A stretch of 64,000 bases of DNA from Sapientia aquatica (GCF_004358105.1 NZ_SMYL01000009.1:1-64000); one strand, 5' to 3'. Numbered from the stretch's first letter, positions 1 to 8,075 are shown. The notes: generated by a model from the letters alone, not told the origin. Numbers and translations: made by a program.

Positions 1-368
1 TCACTGCCAAGAAAAAAGTCGTCATCAACGGTGGCGGCAGCTTTACCGAATGGAGCAAAGATGGCATCACCCACGGCACCAACGGGTATTGGTTGGAACA
101 CGCGGCAGCGCATTTGATGGCGGGGCCGAAAAAACAATCGCAGGTATTTAATGAAAGTCCCGCAACCCGTTACGACGATAAATTCGAATTAACCAATACC
201 GACAAATCAGCACAAGGCAAGGTCCAGTACCAACTTCGCCGCGACGACGATCATACCGAGACTGGTCGCACTGGAACCAATCAACCGATCAACCAACAAA
301 AAAGCGAAGCGCCCGATTCCGTTAAACATTTCATTAAGCCAGTACGCAAGTCAGGAGAACAGCCATGA
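1..368 (+). CDS. vgrG: VgrG spike protein of type VI secretion, C-terminal end (5' end outside window)
   Basis: Reading frame open from base 3 to a TGA at 366-368; the start lies before the window. The visible translation begins with a motif around INGGGS, followed by EWSKDGI and HGTNG, then a histidine-rich stretch ending in AGPKK. This is the pattern at the end of the DUF2345 domain of VgrG proteins. VgrG trimers form the tip of the T6SS tube, and effector genes commonly follow them. The last ~70 residues are polar and low in complexity, as expected of an effector-docking extension (inference). The stop overlaps the next gene's start as ATGA at 365-368, so the spike and lipase are probably translationally coupled. 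An internal TTG at 93 could be taken for a start, but the homology continues upstream of it. Confidence 0.85.
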   Translation, partial: TAKKKVVINGGGSFTEWSKDGITHGTNGYWLEHAAAHLMAGPKKQSQVFNESPATRYDDKFELTNTDKSAQGKVQYQLRRDDDHTETGRTGTNQPINQQKSEAPDSVKHFIKPVRKSGEQP

Positions 369-2035
369 GCAGTAAATTCGATGAGACCAATGTCGGCGAA
401 CGCCTCAGCTTCCCGATGGGCATCACCAAAGACGGTTGGTATTTTTACAGTAACCACTTAACCGAATCCAAATACACCGACCCCGTCAAACTCGTGATGC
501 AGTCGGTCAAAAACATTCCGGTGATTTTTGTGCCGGGGATTATGGGAAGTAATTTGAAAGTTAAAGACGATGAAAAAACCGCTTGGCGGCTGGATGCCAC
601 CATAGCGGGGAAACCCGTAACGCTGGCCACTTCTATGATGGGTTTAAATCCAGGGGAGCGTCAAAAGCTACTCGACCCAACAAAGGTGGACGTTGACTAC
701 CGTGGCAACGTCCCAGAAAAAATCGTTGGTACCGTCTATCACCAAGACATCTATCGCGAGCGTGGTTGGGGCAGTGTGAGTGAAAGCAGCTATATGTCGT
801 TTTTACTTGATCTTGAAATCGCGCTCAATCCCGAGAATTTTAGAGCCGCGAATAAAACATTTTTAAAAGAATTTAGAACCACAACACCCGCCGACGACCG
901 CGACGACATACTCAGTCGCTATGGTCTGCATAAAGCATTTAAACCGCTTGCAGAAGATCAAATCAAACGCTTTACCAATGCCCGTTATCCAGTGCATGCC
1001 TTTGGCTATAACTGGTTAGACGACAACGCAAAAGCCGCCGCCAAACTCAAAGACTATATCGCCCGCACCATCCAATCCTACAACAATGACTTAAGCCGCT
1101 GCGAGCAGGTAATTATTATCACCCATTCCATGGGTGGATTGGTCGCACGTTATTGCTCGGAAGTGTTGGGAGCCAAAGAGCAAATTCTGGGCATGATCCA
1201 CGGCGTCATGCCCGCAAATGGGGCGGCAGTGGCTTACCGCCGTTGCAAAGTCGGTATGCGCGACGAAGACTATTTGGCGGGTCTTGCGATAGGTAATAAC
1301 GGACCAGAGGTGACTGCCGTATTTGCCCAATCGCCGGGGGCCTTGCAACTACTGCCCAACGCCAATTACGGTCATAGCTGGCTACGATTTAAACCGGACG
1401 ATAAGCAGACAATCCCATCCCGTCCGCTAGCGCCAGGCCAAGGTAGCGTAGGAGATCCGTATCAAGAAATTTATCTCGAACGTAATCGCTGGTGGGGACT
1501 GATACACGAGGAGTGGCTGGCGCCTGTGGATGGCAATAAGTTAGATTGGGAAGATTTTGAAAGAAACCTGAGGGACGCAAAAGACTTCCATATAAATTTA
1601 GGCAAGCACTACCACGCCCAAACCTATTCCTTCCATGGTTGTGATGTACCCAGCTTTGATAGTTTGACGTGGGAAATGCGGCAAGGCACCCAACTTGGTA
1701 AAACCTACGGCACACCACCCGCCTCAACCGACGTTATGGAAATGAGTTCGGCCACTATCGGCTTTAAGGGCACTAACCCTGAGCTAGTGCGCGGCAACGT
1801 CAAGCCCGGTGCTCCTGAGTCTCTGGTTTACTGGCAGCTGCGCGCTGCTCAACAACACGATTTAGGTGATGGCACCGTGCCCGCCCAATCCGCCGCTGCT
1901 CCGCGGTTTTATGCGCAGCAAACGTTTGCGTTCCGAGAAATGGCGCACGAACCAGCCTACCAGCATTACTACGCCAAGAAGGCAGTCAATTATGCAGTGG
2001 TGCAACTGGCCAACATTGCCAAGATCACCGCATGA
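365..2035 (+). CDS. T6SS-associated lipase effector, alpha/beta-hydrolase of PGAP1/LCAT-like type
   Basis: A 556-residue protein predicted to be delivered by the VgrG encoded immediately upstream and to hydrolyse membrane phospholipids of a competing cell (inference from context). There is no signal peptide. Residues 53-62 give FVPGIMGS, the oxyanion-region motif of the PGAP1/LCAT-like hydrolases. THSMGG places the nucleophile at Ser255. GDGTVP near the C-terminus gives a candidate catalytic Asp502, and AHEPAYQ a candidate His528. The gene overlaps vgrG at its start (ATGA) and the first immunity gene at its end (ATGATG at 2032). The cognate immunity proteins look like Tli4, so a Tle4-like assignment is favoured, but Tle3 or another lipase family is possible. 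From base 1614 onward its 3' part is repeated three more times downstream without the N-terminal part. Confidence is high for the fold and context, moderate for the subfamily. Confidence 0.85.
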   Translation: MSSKFDETNVGERLSFPMGITKDGWYFYSNHLTESKYTDPVKLVMQSVKNIPVIFVPGIMGSNLKVKDDEKTAWRLDATIAGKPVTLATSMMGLNPGERQKLLDPTKVDVDYRGNVPEKIVGTVYHQDIYRERGWGSVSESSYMSFLLDLEIALNPENFRAANKTFLKEFRTTTPADDRDDILSRYGLHKAFKPLAEDQIKRFTNARYPVHAFGYNWLDDNAKAAAKLKDYIARTIQSYNNDLSRCEQVIIITHSMGGLVARYCSEVLGAKEQILGMIHGVMPANGAAVAYRRCKVGMRDEDYLAGLAIGNNGPEVTAVFAQSPGALQLLPNANYGHSWLRFKPDDKQTIPSRPLAPGQGSVGDPYQEIYLERNRWWGLIHEEWLAPVDGNKLDWEDFERNLRDAKDFHINLGKHYHAQTYSFHGCDVPSFDSLTWEMRQGTQLGKTYGTPPASTDVMEMSSATIGFKGTNPELVRGNVKPGAPESLVYWQLRAAQQHDLGDGTVPAQSAAAPRFYAQQTFAFREMAHEPAYQHYYAKKAVNYAVVQLANIAKITA

Positions 2036-3141
2036 TGGCTTGGCTGCGGCAGCATAAAACCCTTGTTCTCACTATCGTCATTGCGTCAATCGCACTCTGG
2101 TATGCCACGCGCTATCCCACTTACGCCAAATTGGAACCCAAAATGAAATTAAGTCGACAAACCAAACAAACTTGTCTAGGCCGATTGATTTTTACTTTAC
2201 CAGTCGAATTCAATCAACTCCTCTATCCGGTAAGCAAAGACCGAATTACTAATGCTGGCATCCCTCGTATTGCCTCACTGGATACCACCTTCAAATTCGG
2301 CCTGACCAAGGATTGGAAGAAAGCCGAGGTCGGTATCGTGTCACTCAATGCGAATCTCTCCACTTTTACCCAGACAGTACAAGCACAAGTCGCGGCCTTA
2401 AAAATGGTAATTAACAATAAAGATCAGACACCTATGCTCATAGAAGTCATCAAAGTTAGCCCTATTAATTACGTCATCAAACGCTATTCGGGAACAGGAA
2501 ATACTGATTGGTATGCTACGGATCTGCATTTATTGCGAGGTAAAACTCACCTCATCGTAACGGGCGATTCAATGCGTAGCCAAGATCAAAAAGACAGCAT
2601 TCTATCTAACATCATGGGCAACACCACCACCATCGATTTCACTCGCCCGATCGGCCCTGGCTTTTGTTTAGGGGATGCCTTAATCAACTCCAACCACGAT
2701 TACGAAATCAGTGATGATGATTATGCGGTTGTGGGGCTTGGAGGTTTAAACCTAACAGTTAGACAAACCAACACCCAAGACCAAGCCACAGGGACATTGT
2801 TACAACGGGTCGATAACCAACGTCGTGAATTTGCGCCAGCATTTGAGGGCATTCAATTTAAGGGGCTTCGGCGGGGTACGACTAACATGGCTGGCCTGCC
2901 GGCTGAAGAGTTGTTGCAGTATTTGAGCACGGAAAAACAACGCACCATGTTCTATCGGGTAGAAACCACCCCAGGAGAAACGCCGACTCTGCAACGACCA
3001 GTATTGATAGTCCATATGTCCGATACCGTCGAATTGCTCGACAGTGCACGCAGGCCAATCAAAGAGCTCGCCCCCAGCCTATCGGAAGAAGATGCACTCT
3101 GGGCGTTTGACACCATCAAAAACAGTATGCGTTTGCGTTGA
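2032..3141 (+). CDS. Tli4-like T6SS immunity protein, copy 1
   Basis: A 369-residue protein expected to protect the producer from the adjacent lipase. Residues ~9-25 form one hydrophobic segment after a short basic start; no lipobox cysteine is visible, so an uncleaved membrane anchor or signal peptide with the rest in the periplasm is likely. The C-terminal half carries GPGFCLGDALI, a stretch around LLQRVD, then LRRGTTNMAGLPAEE. I recognise this as the pattern of Tle cognate immunity protein 4 (Tli4) domains. The ATG lies inside the stop region of the lipase (ATGATG), giving a 4-base overlap and tight coupling. A second in-frame ATG at 2035 is equally possible. The N-terminal variable block (NQLLYPVSKDR) is shared with copy 4, while the middle block is shared with copy 3. 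Confidence 0.8.
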   Translation: MMAWLRQHKTLVLTIVIASIALWYATRYPTYAKLEPKMKLSRQTKQTCLGRLIFTLPVEFNQLLYPVSKDRITNAGIPRIASLDTTFKFGLTKDWKKAEVGIVSLNANLSTFTQTVQAQVAALKMVINNKDQTPMLIEVIKVSPINYVIKRYSGTGNTDWYATDLHLLRGKTHLIVTGDSMRSQDQKDSILSNIMGNTTTIDFTRPIGPGFCLGDALINSNHDYEISDDDYAVVGLGGLNLTVRQTNTQDQATGTLLQRVDNQRREFAPAFEGIQFKGLRRGTTNMAGLPAEELLQYLSTEKQRTMFYRVETTPGETPTLQRPVLIVHMSDTVELLDSARRPIKELAPSLSEEDALWAFDTIKNSMRLR

Positions 3142-3149
3142 GGTGGCTT

Positions 3150-3680
3150 ATGACTAGATTAATCAATCTCAATAACGCCCAAACCTATTCCTTCCAAGGC
3201 TGTGACGTGCCCAGCTTTGATAGCTTGACGTGGAAAATGCGGCAAGGGACCCAACTTGGCAAAAACTACGGCACACCGCCGGCCTCAACCGAGGTTATGG
3301 AAATGAGTTCAGCCACCATCGGTTTCAAGGGGAATAATCCTGAGCTAGTGCGCGCCAACGTCAAACCAGACGCTCCGGATGCTCGCGTTTATTGGCAGCT
3401 AATCGCTACTCAGCAAAACGGCTGGGGCGCCGGTATCATGCCCATCAAACCCGGCGCTCCGGCTACTCTCGTTTATTGGCAGCTGATCGCTACCAAACAA
3501 GACGACTGGGGCGACGGTACCGTGCCCGTCCAATCCGCCGCTGCGCCGCGTTTTTATGCGCAGCAAACGTTTGCGTTCCGAGAAATGTCGCACGAACCGG
3601 CCTACCAACATTACTACGCCAAAAAGGCGGTCAATTATGCGGTGGTGCAACTGGCCAACATTGCCCAGATCACCGCATGA
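3150..3680 (+). CDS. Orphan effector C-terminal tip, copy 1 (with internal duplication)
   Basis: A 176-residue ORF repeating the lipase C-terminus from AQTYSF onward, preceded by a new nine-residue leader, MTRLINLNN. The ATG at 3150 has GAGG at 3140-3143 six bases upstream, overlapping the stop of immunity copy 1, so translation is plausible. A TTG at 3138 would add four residues and is less likely. It lacks the oxyanion motif and nucleophile Ser of the full-length lipase but keeps GDGTVP and the SHEPAYQ histidine, so it cannot be a complete hydrolase. It is 28 residues longer than the other tips because of a tandem duplication. It also diverges most from the parent, for example Q for H in SFQGCD. 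It could be a donor cassette for recombination into the intact effector, an expressed partner, or decaying sequence. Confidence 0.75.
   Translation: MTRLINLNNAQTYSFQGCDVPSFDSLTWKMRQGTQLGKNYGTPPASTEVMEMSSATIGFKGNNPELVRANVKPDAPDARVYWQLIATQQNGWGAGIMPIKPGAPATLVYWQLIATKQDDWGDGTVPVQSAAAPRFYAQQTFAFREMSHEPAYQHYYAKKAVNYAVVQLANIAQITA
3363..3530 (+). repeat. 84-bp in-frame tandem duplication inside orphan tip 1
   Basis: Two diverged copies of a 28-codon block lie at 3363-3446 and 3447-3530. Both contain VYWQLIAT. The first ends in GAGIMP and the second in GDGTVP, so the candidate catalytic Asp is kept only in the second. The other tips and the intact lipase have one copy. Confidence 0.85.
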
Positions 3681-4786
3681 TGACGTGGCTGCGGCAGCAT
3701 AAAACCCTTGTTCTCACTATCGTCCTCGCGTCAATCGCACTCTGGTATGCCACGCGCTATCGCACTTACGCCAAATTGGAACCCAAAATGAAATTAAGTC
3801 GACAAACCAAACAAACTTGTCTAGGCCGAGTGATTTTTACCTTACCGGTCGAATTTAACTACCGGACACTGCCCCAAGACAAAGGCTATACAACCAATGC
3901 AGATATTCCCCAACTCTCTCTACTACCAACGACCTTTAAATTCGGCCTGACCAAGGATTGGAAAAGAGCCGAGGTCGGTATCGTGTCTCTCAATGCCAAC
4001 CTCGCCAGTTTTACTCAGACAGTGCAAGAACAAATCGCGGCCTTAAAAACGGTGATTAACGGCGAAGATAAGGTACCCATGCTTAAGGAAATCATCAAAG
4101 TGACTCCATCCAACTATGTGATCAAGCGCTACTCCAGAACTAGCATCAATGACTATTTCGCTATCGATATACATTTACTCCGCGGTAAAACTCATCTAAT
4201 TGTGACCACTGGTCCAGATGAAAATATCACCAACTATGACTCGATCACCCAAAACATCATGGGCAACACCACCACCATCGATTTCACTCGCCCGATCGGT
4301 CCTGGCTTTTGTTTAGGGGATGCCTTAATCAATTCCAACCACGATTACGAAATCAGTGATGATGATTATGCGGTTGTGGGGCTTGAAGGTTTAAACCTAA
4401 CAGTTAGACAAACCAACACCCAAGACCAAGCCACAGGAACGTTATTACAACGGGTCGATAGCCAACGTCGGGAATTTGCGCCAGCATTTGAGGGTATTCA
4501 ATTTAAGGGGCTTCGGCGGGGTGTGACTAACATGGCCGGCCTGCCGGCCGAAGAGTTGTTGCAGTATTTGAGCACGGAAAAAGAACGCACCATGTTCTAT
4601 CGGGTAGAAACCACCCCAGGAGAAACGCCGACTCTCCAACGACCAGTATTGATAGTCCATATGTCCGATACCGTCGAATTGCTCGACAGTGCCCGCAGGC
4701 CAATCAAAGAGCTCGCCCCCAGCCTATCGGAAGAAGATGCACTCTGGGCGTTTGACACCATCAAAAATAGTATGCGTTTGCGTTGA
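3677..4786 (+). CDS. Tli4-like T6SS immunity protein, copy 2
   Basis: A 369-residue paralogue of the immunity protein at 2032, starting at ATGATG overlapping the stop of orphan tip 1. An upstream in-frame start at 3392 would give a longer protein, but that region is the tip gene read in another frame, and the other three copies support 3677. It has the same single N-terminal hydrophobic anchor. The N-terminal variable block is of the NYRTLPQDK type, shared with copy 3, and the central block (residues ~130-190, with SRTSINDYFAID and TTGPDENIT) is unique to this copy. From GNTTTIDF onward it is nearly identical to copy 1. It presumably neutralises a lipase variant carrying the neighbouring tip (inference). 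Confidence 0.8.
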   Translation: MMTWLRQHKTLVLTIVLASIALWYATRYRTYAKLEPKMKLSRQTKQTCLGRVIFTLPVEFNYRTLPQDKGYTTNADIPQLSLLPTTFKFGLTKDWKRAEVGIVSLNANLASFTQTVQEQIAALKTVINGEDKVPMLKEIIKVTPSNYVIKRYSRTSINDYFAIDIHLLRGKTHLIVTTGPDENITNYDSITQNIMGNTTTIDFTRPIGPGFCLGDALINSNHDYEISDDDYAVVGLEGLNLTVRQTNTQDQATGTLLQRVDSQRREFAPAFEGIQFKGLRRGVTNMAGLPAEELLQYLSTEKERTMFYRVETTPGETPTLQRPVLIVHMSDTVELLDSARRPIKELAPSLSEEDALWAFDTIKNSMRLR

Positions 4787-4794
4787 GGTGGCTT

Positions 4795-5241
4795 ATGACT
4801 AGATTAATCAATCTCAATAACGCCCAAACCTATTCCTTCCTAGGCTGTGACGTGCCCAGCTTTGATAGCTTGACGTGGGAAATGCGGCAAGGCACTCAAC
4901 TTGGTAAAAGCTACGGGACACCGCCCGCCTCAACCGACGTTATGGAAATGAGTTCGGCCACCATCGGCTTTAAGGGTACTAACCCTGAGCTAGTGCGTGG
5001 CAACGTCAAGCCCGGTGCTCCTGAGTCTCTGGTTTACTGGCAGCTGCGCGCTGCTCAACAACACGATTTAGGTGATGGCACCGTGCCCACCCAATCCGCC
5101 GCTGCTCCGCGTTTTTATGCGCAGCAAACGTTTGCGTTCCGAGAAATGTCGCACGAACCGGCCTACCAACATTACTACGCCAAAAAGGCGGTCAATTATG
5201 CGGTGGTGCAACTGGCCAACATTGCCCAGATCACCGCATGA
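4795..5241 (+). CDS. Orphan effector C-terminal tip, copy 2
   Basis: A 148-residue ORF with the MTRLINLNN leader and then the lipase C-terminus. The start ATG is preceded by GAGG in the same junction as the other tips. It keeps GDGTVP and the HEPAYQHYY histidines and lacks the N-terminal hydrolase half. It is almost identical to the lipase end; differences include L in SFLGCD and T for A after GTVP. Its stop overlaps the next immunity start. Whether it is translated into a stable protein is unknown. Confidence 0.75.
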   Translation: MTRLINLNNAQTYSFLGCDVPSFDSLTWEMRQGTQLGKSYGTPPASTDVMEMSSATIGFKGTNPELVRGNVKPGAPESLVYWQLRAAQQHDLGDGTVPTQSAAAPRFYAQQTFAFREMSHEPAYQHYYAKKAVNYAVVQLANIAQITA

Positions 5242-6347
5242 TGGCTTGGCTGCGGCAGCATAAAACCCTTGTTCTCACTATCGTCATTGCGTCAATCGCA
5301 CTCTGGTATGCCACGCGCTATCGCACTTACGCCAAATTGGAACCTAAAATGAAATTAAGTCGACAAACCAAACAAACTTGTCTAGGCCGAGTGATTTTTA
5401 CCTTACCGGTCGAATTTAACTACCGAACACTGTCCCAAAACAAAGGCTATACAACCAATGCAGATATTCCCCAACTCTCTCTACTACCAACGACCTTTAA
5501 ATTCGGCCTGACCAAGGATTGGAAAAAAGCCGAGGTCGGCATCGTGTCACTCAACGCGAACCTCACCAGTTTTACGCAGACAGTACAAGCACAAGTCGCG
5601 GCCTTAAAAATGGTAATTAACAATAAAGATCAGACACCTATGCTCATAGAAGTCATCAAAGTTAGCCCTATTAATTACGTCATCAAACGCTATTCGGGAA
5701 CAGGAAATACTGATTGGTATGCTACGGATCTGCATTTATTGCGAGGTAAAACTCACCTCATCGTAACGGGCGATTCAATGCGTAGCCAAGATCAAAAAGA
5801 CAGCATTCTATCTAACATCATGGGCAACACCACCACCATCGATTTCACTCGCCCGATCGGCCCTGGCTTTTGTTTAGGGGATGCCTTAATCAACTCCAAC
5901 CACGATTACGAAATCAGTGATGATGAGTATGCGGTGATTGGCCTTGGACGTTTAAACCTGAAAGTTAGACAGACCAACACCCAAGATCAAGCCACAGGGA
6001 CATTGTTACAACGGGTCGATAACCAACGTCGTGAATTTGCGCCAGCATTTGAGGGCATTCAATTTAAGGGGCTTCGGCGGGGTACGACTAACATGGCTGG
6101 CTTGCCGGCTGAAGAGTTGTTGCTGTATTTGAGCACGGAAAAAGAACGCACCATGTTCTATCGGGTAGAAACCACCCCAGGAGAAACGCCGACTCTCCAA
6201 CGACCAGTATTGATAGTCCATATGTCCGATACCGTCGAATTGCTCGACAGTGCCCGCAGGCCAATCAAAGAGCTCGCCCCCAGCCTATCGGAAGAAGATG
6301 CGCTATGGGCTTTCGACACCATCAAAAATAGTATGCGTTTGCGTTGA
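5238..6347 (+). CDS. Tli4-like T6SS immunity protein, copy 3 (mosaic)
   Basis: A 369-residue immunity paralogue, coupled by ATGA to the preceding tip. The protein is a clear mosaic: residues ~55-85 match copy 2 (NYRTLSQNK, TTNADIPQL), while residues ~110-200 match copy 1 (VINNKDQTP, SGTGNTDWYA, GDSMRSQDQ). Small private changes include EYAVIGLGRLNLKV. This points to recombination or gene conversion among the copies. The N-terminal anchor and C-terminal Tli4-like region are unchanged. Confidence 0.8.
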   Translation: MMAWLRQHKTLVLTIVIASIALWYATRYRTYAKLEPKMKLSRQTKQTCLGRVIFTLPVEFNYRTLSQNKGYTTNADIPQLSLLPTTFKFGLTKDWKKAEVGIVSLNANLTSFTQTVQAQVAALKMVINNKDQTPMLIEVIKVSPINYVIKRYSGTGNTDWYATDLHLLRGKTHLIVTGDSMRSQDQKDSILSNIMGNTTTIDFTRPIGPGFCLGDALINSNHDYEISDDEYAVIGLGRLNLKVRQTNTQDQATGTLLQRVDNQRREFAPAFEGIQFKGLRRGTTNMAGLPAEELLLYLSTEKERTMFYRVETTPGETPTLQRPVLIVHMSDTVELLDSARRPIKELAPSLSEEDALWAFDTIKNSMRLR

Positions 6348-6355
6348 GGTGGCTT

Positions 6356-6802
6356 ATGACTAGATTAATCAATCTCAATAACGCCCAAACCTATTCCTTC
6401 CATGGTTGTGATGTTCCCAGCTTTGATAGCTTGACGTGGGAAATGCGGCAAGGCACTCAACTTGGCAAAAGCTACGGCACACCGCCCGCCTCAACCGACG
6501 TTATGGAAATGAGTTCGGCCACTATCGGCTTTAAGGGCACTAACCCAGAGCTAGTGCGCGGCAACGTCAAGCCCGGCGCTCCTGACTCTCTGGTTTACTG
6601 GCAGCTGCGCGCTGCTCAACAACACGATTTAGGTGATGGCACCGTGCCCACCCAATCCGCCGCTGCTCCGCGTTTTTATGCACAGCAAACCTTTGCTTTC
6701 AACGACATGGCGCACGAACCAGCCTACCAGCATTACTACGCCAAGAAGGCGGTCAATTATGCGGTGGTGCAACTGGCCAACATTGCCAAGATCACCGCAT
6801 GA
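6356..6802 (+). CDS. Orphan effector C-terminal tip, copy 3
   Basis: A 148-residue ORF with the same MTRLINLNN leader, ATG and GAGG arrangement. It is nearly identical to the intact lipase end, including H in SFHGCD. It ends with AFNDMAHEPAYQ instead of AFREM(A/S)HEPAYQ, a local change next to the candidate catalytic His. GDGTVP is kept. Its stop overlaps the start of the fourth immunity gene. Confidence 0.75.
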   Translation: MTRLINLNNAQTYSFHGCDVPSFDSLTWEMRQGTQLGKSYGTPPASTDVMEMSSATIGFKGTNPELVRGNVKPGAPDSLVYWQLRAAQQHDLGDGTVPTQSAAAPRFYAQQTFAFNDMAHEPAYQHYYAKKAVNYAVVQLANIAKITA

Positions 6803-7908
6803 TGGCTTGGCTGCGGCAGCATAAAACCCTTGTTCTCACTATCGTCCTCGCGTCAATCGCACTCTGGTATGCAACGCGCTATCCCACGTACGCCAAATTG
6901 GAACCTAAAATGAAATTAAGTCGACAAACCAAACAAACTTGTCTAGGCCGATTGATTTTTACTTTACCAGTCGAATTCAATCAACTCCTCTATCCGGTAA
7001 GCAAAGACCGAATTACTAATGCTGGCATCCCTCGGATTGCCTCACTGGATACCACCTTCAAATTCGGCCTGACCAAGGATTGGAAAAAAGCCGAGGTCGG
7101 CATCGTGTCACTCAACGCGAACCTCACCAGTTTTACGCAGACAGTACAAGCACAAGTCGCGGCATTAAAAATGGTAATTAACGATGAAGATAAGGTACCT
7201 ATGCTCATAGAATTCATCAAAGTTACTCCATCCAACTATGTGATCAAACGCTACTCTGGAACCCGAAGCACTGGTTGGTATGCAACTGACCTGCATTTAC
7301 TGCGAGGTAAGACTCACCTCATCGTAACAAGCGATTCATTGAAGGCGGTGGATGAAAATTTCGATATTCTGCAAAACATCATGGGCAACACCACCACCAT
7401 CGATTTCAATCGCCCGATCGGCCCTGGCTTTTGTTTAGGGGATGCCTTAATCAACTCCAACCACGATTACGAAATCAGTGATGATGATTATGCGGTTGTG
7501 GGCCTTGAAGGTTTAAACCTAACCGTTAGCCAAACCAATACAGAAAGCCAAGCTGAGGGAACTTTATTGGAACGACTCGATAGTCGGCGCCATGAATTTG
7601 CTCCACTCTACAAAGGTGTACAAGAGAAAGTCTTGCGACGCGGAAGTACAACAATGGCGGGGATGCAAGCTGAGGAAATATTGGATTACGCAAGTACCGA
7701 GAAAGAACGTTACATGTCGTTTACGGTAGAAACATCCCCCGGTAAATCGCCCACTTTCCAGCGCCCAATAATGAGTGTTTCCATCGATCACAGCGTCTAT
7801 ACGCTCGATAGCTCTGGTCGTCGCATTAGCGAAATTGCCCCCAGCCTATCGGAAGAAGATGCACTCTGGGCGTTTGACACCATCAAAAATAGTATGCGTT
7901 TGCGTTGA
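6799..7908 (+). CDS. Tli4-like T6SS immunity protein, copy 4 (divergent C-terminal half)
   Basis: A 369-residue immunity paralogue and the last gene of the array. The first ~110 residues match copy 1. The centre combines features of copies 1 and 2 (VINDEDKVP, IKVTPSNY) with private sequence (SGTRSTGWYA, SDSLKAVDE). The part after residue ~240 is far more diverged than in the other copies (LLERLDSRR, GVQEKVLRRGSTTMAGMQAEE, SVSIDHSVY) before returning to the common end APSLSEEDALWAFD. This looks like a more distant allele spliced onto the shared frame, consistent with a different effector specificity (inference). Confidence 0.8.
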   Translation: MMAWLRQHKTLVLTIVLASIALWYATRYPTYAKLEPKMKLSRQTKQTCLGRLIFTLPVEFNQLLYPVSKDRITNAGIPRIASLDTTFKFGLTKDWKKAEVGIVSLNANLTSFTQTVQAQVAALKMVINDEDKVPMLIEFIKVTPSNYVIKRYSGTRSTGWYATDLHLLRGKTHLIVTSDSLKAVDENFDILQNIMGNTTTIDFNRPIGPGFCLGDALINSNHDYEISDDDYAVVGLEGLNLTVSQTNTESQAEGTLLERLDSRRHEFAPLYKGVQEKVLRRGSTTMAGMQAEEILDYASTEKERYMSFTVETSPGKSPTFQRPIMSVSIDHSVYTLDSSGRRISEIAPSLSEEDALWAFDTIKNSMRLR

Positions 7909-7916
7909 GGTGGCTT

Positions 7917-7973
7917 ATGAATTTATTTGGCAATCGCAGCCATAGCTGGTCTACCGCGGTTGGTGTCGATTAA
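7917..7973 (+). pseudogene. Short remnant ORF at the end of the immunity array
   Basis: The junction GAGGTGGCTTATG that starts each orphan tip is present once more after immunity copy 4. Here it opens only 18 codons, starting MNLFGNRSHSW and ending at TAA. It is either the original sequence downstream of the ancestral immunity gene or the stump of a lost tip. It is too short to assign. Confidence 0.4.
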
Positions 7974-8006
7974 TATTAAATTACTTGGTATTCAAAATCA
8001 TCCTTC

Positions 8007-8042
8007 AAAAAAAATCCTCCATTACCAACTGGAGGATTTTTT
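8007..8042. terminator. Rho-independent terminator, bidirectional
   Basis: Stem AAAATCCTCCA / TGGAGGATTTT with an 8-base loop, A-rich on the left and T-rich on the right. It lies between the convergent immunity array and the TPR gene and can serve both strands. Confidence 0.85.
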
Positions 8043-8075
8043 ATTACGCGAAGCTGCGTGGAAAATTCAAGCAGC

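Larger units (their letters stand above)
1614..7920 (+). repeat. Tandem array of effector C-terminus plus immunity gene, four units
   Basis: The 3' part of the lipase gene and the following immunity gene recur in tandem. Effector-tip sequence begins at 1614 (in the intact gene), 3175, 4820 and 6381, each starting ACGCCCAAACC. Immunity starts are at 2032, 3677, 5238 and 6799. Spacing is 1645, 1561 and 1561 bp; the 84-bp excess in the first interval is an internal duplication in the first tip. Each immunity gene ends in the same junction, GAGGTGGCTTATGA. In the internal copies this opens a new short ORF, and after the last unit it runs into unrelated sequence at 7920. The copies are very similar but not identical, so this is real biological repetition, although tandem repeats of this kind are also prone to assembly error. 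Confidence 0.9.

Noticed and set aside
3392-4786. A 464-codon frame covering immunity copy 2 with a long N-terminal extension
   Set aside because: The extension is the orphan tip read in another frame; the other three copies and the ATGATG coupling support the start at 3677.
1614-7920. CRISPR-like or transposon-borne repeat
   Set aside because: The repeat unit is a kilobase-scale coding module with no short spacers, terminal inverted repeats or transposase.
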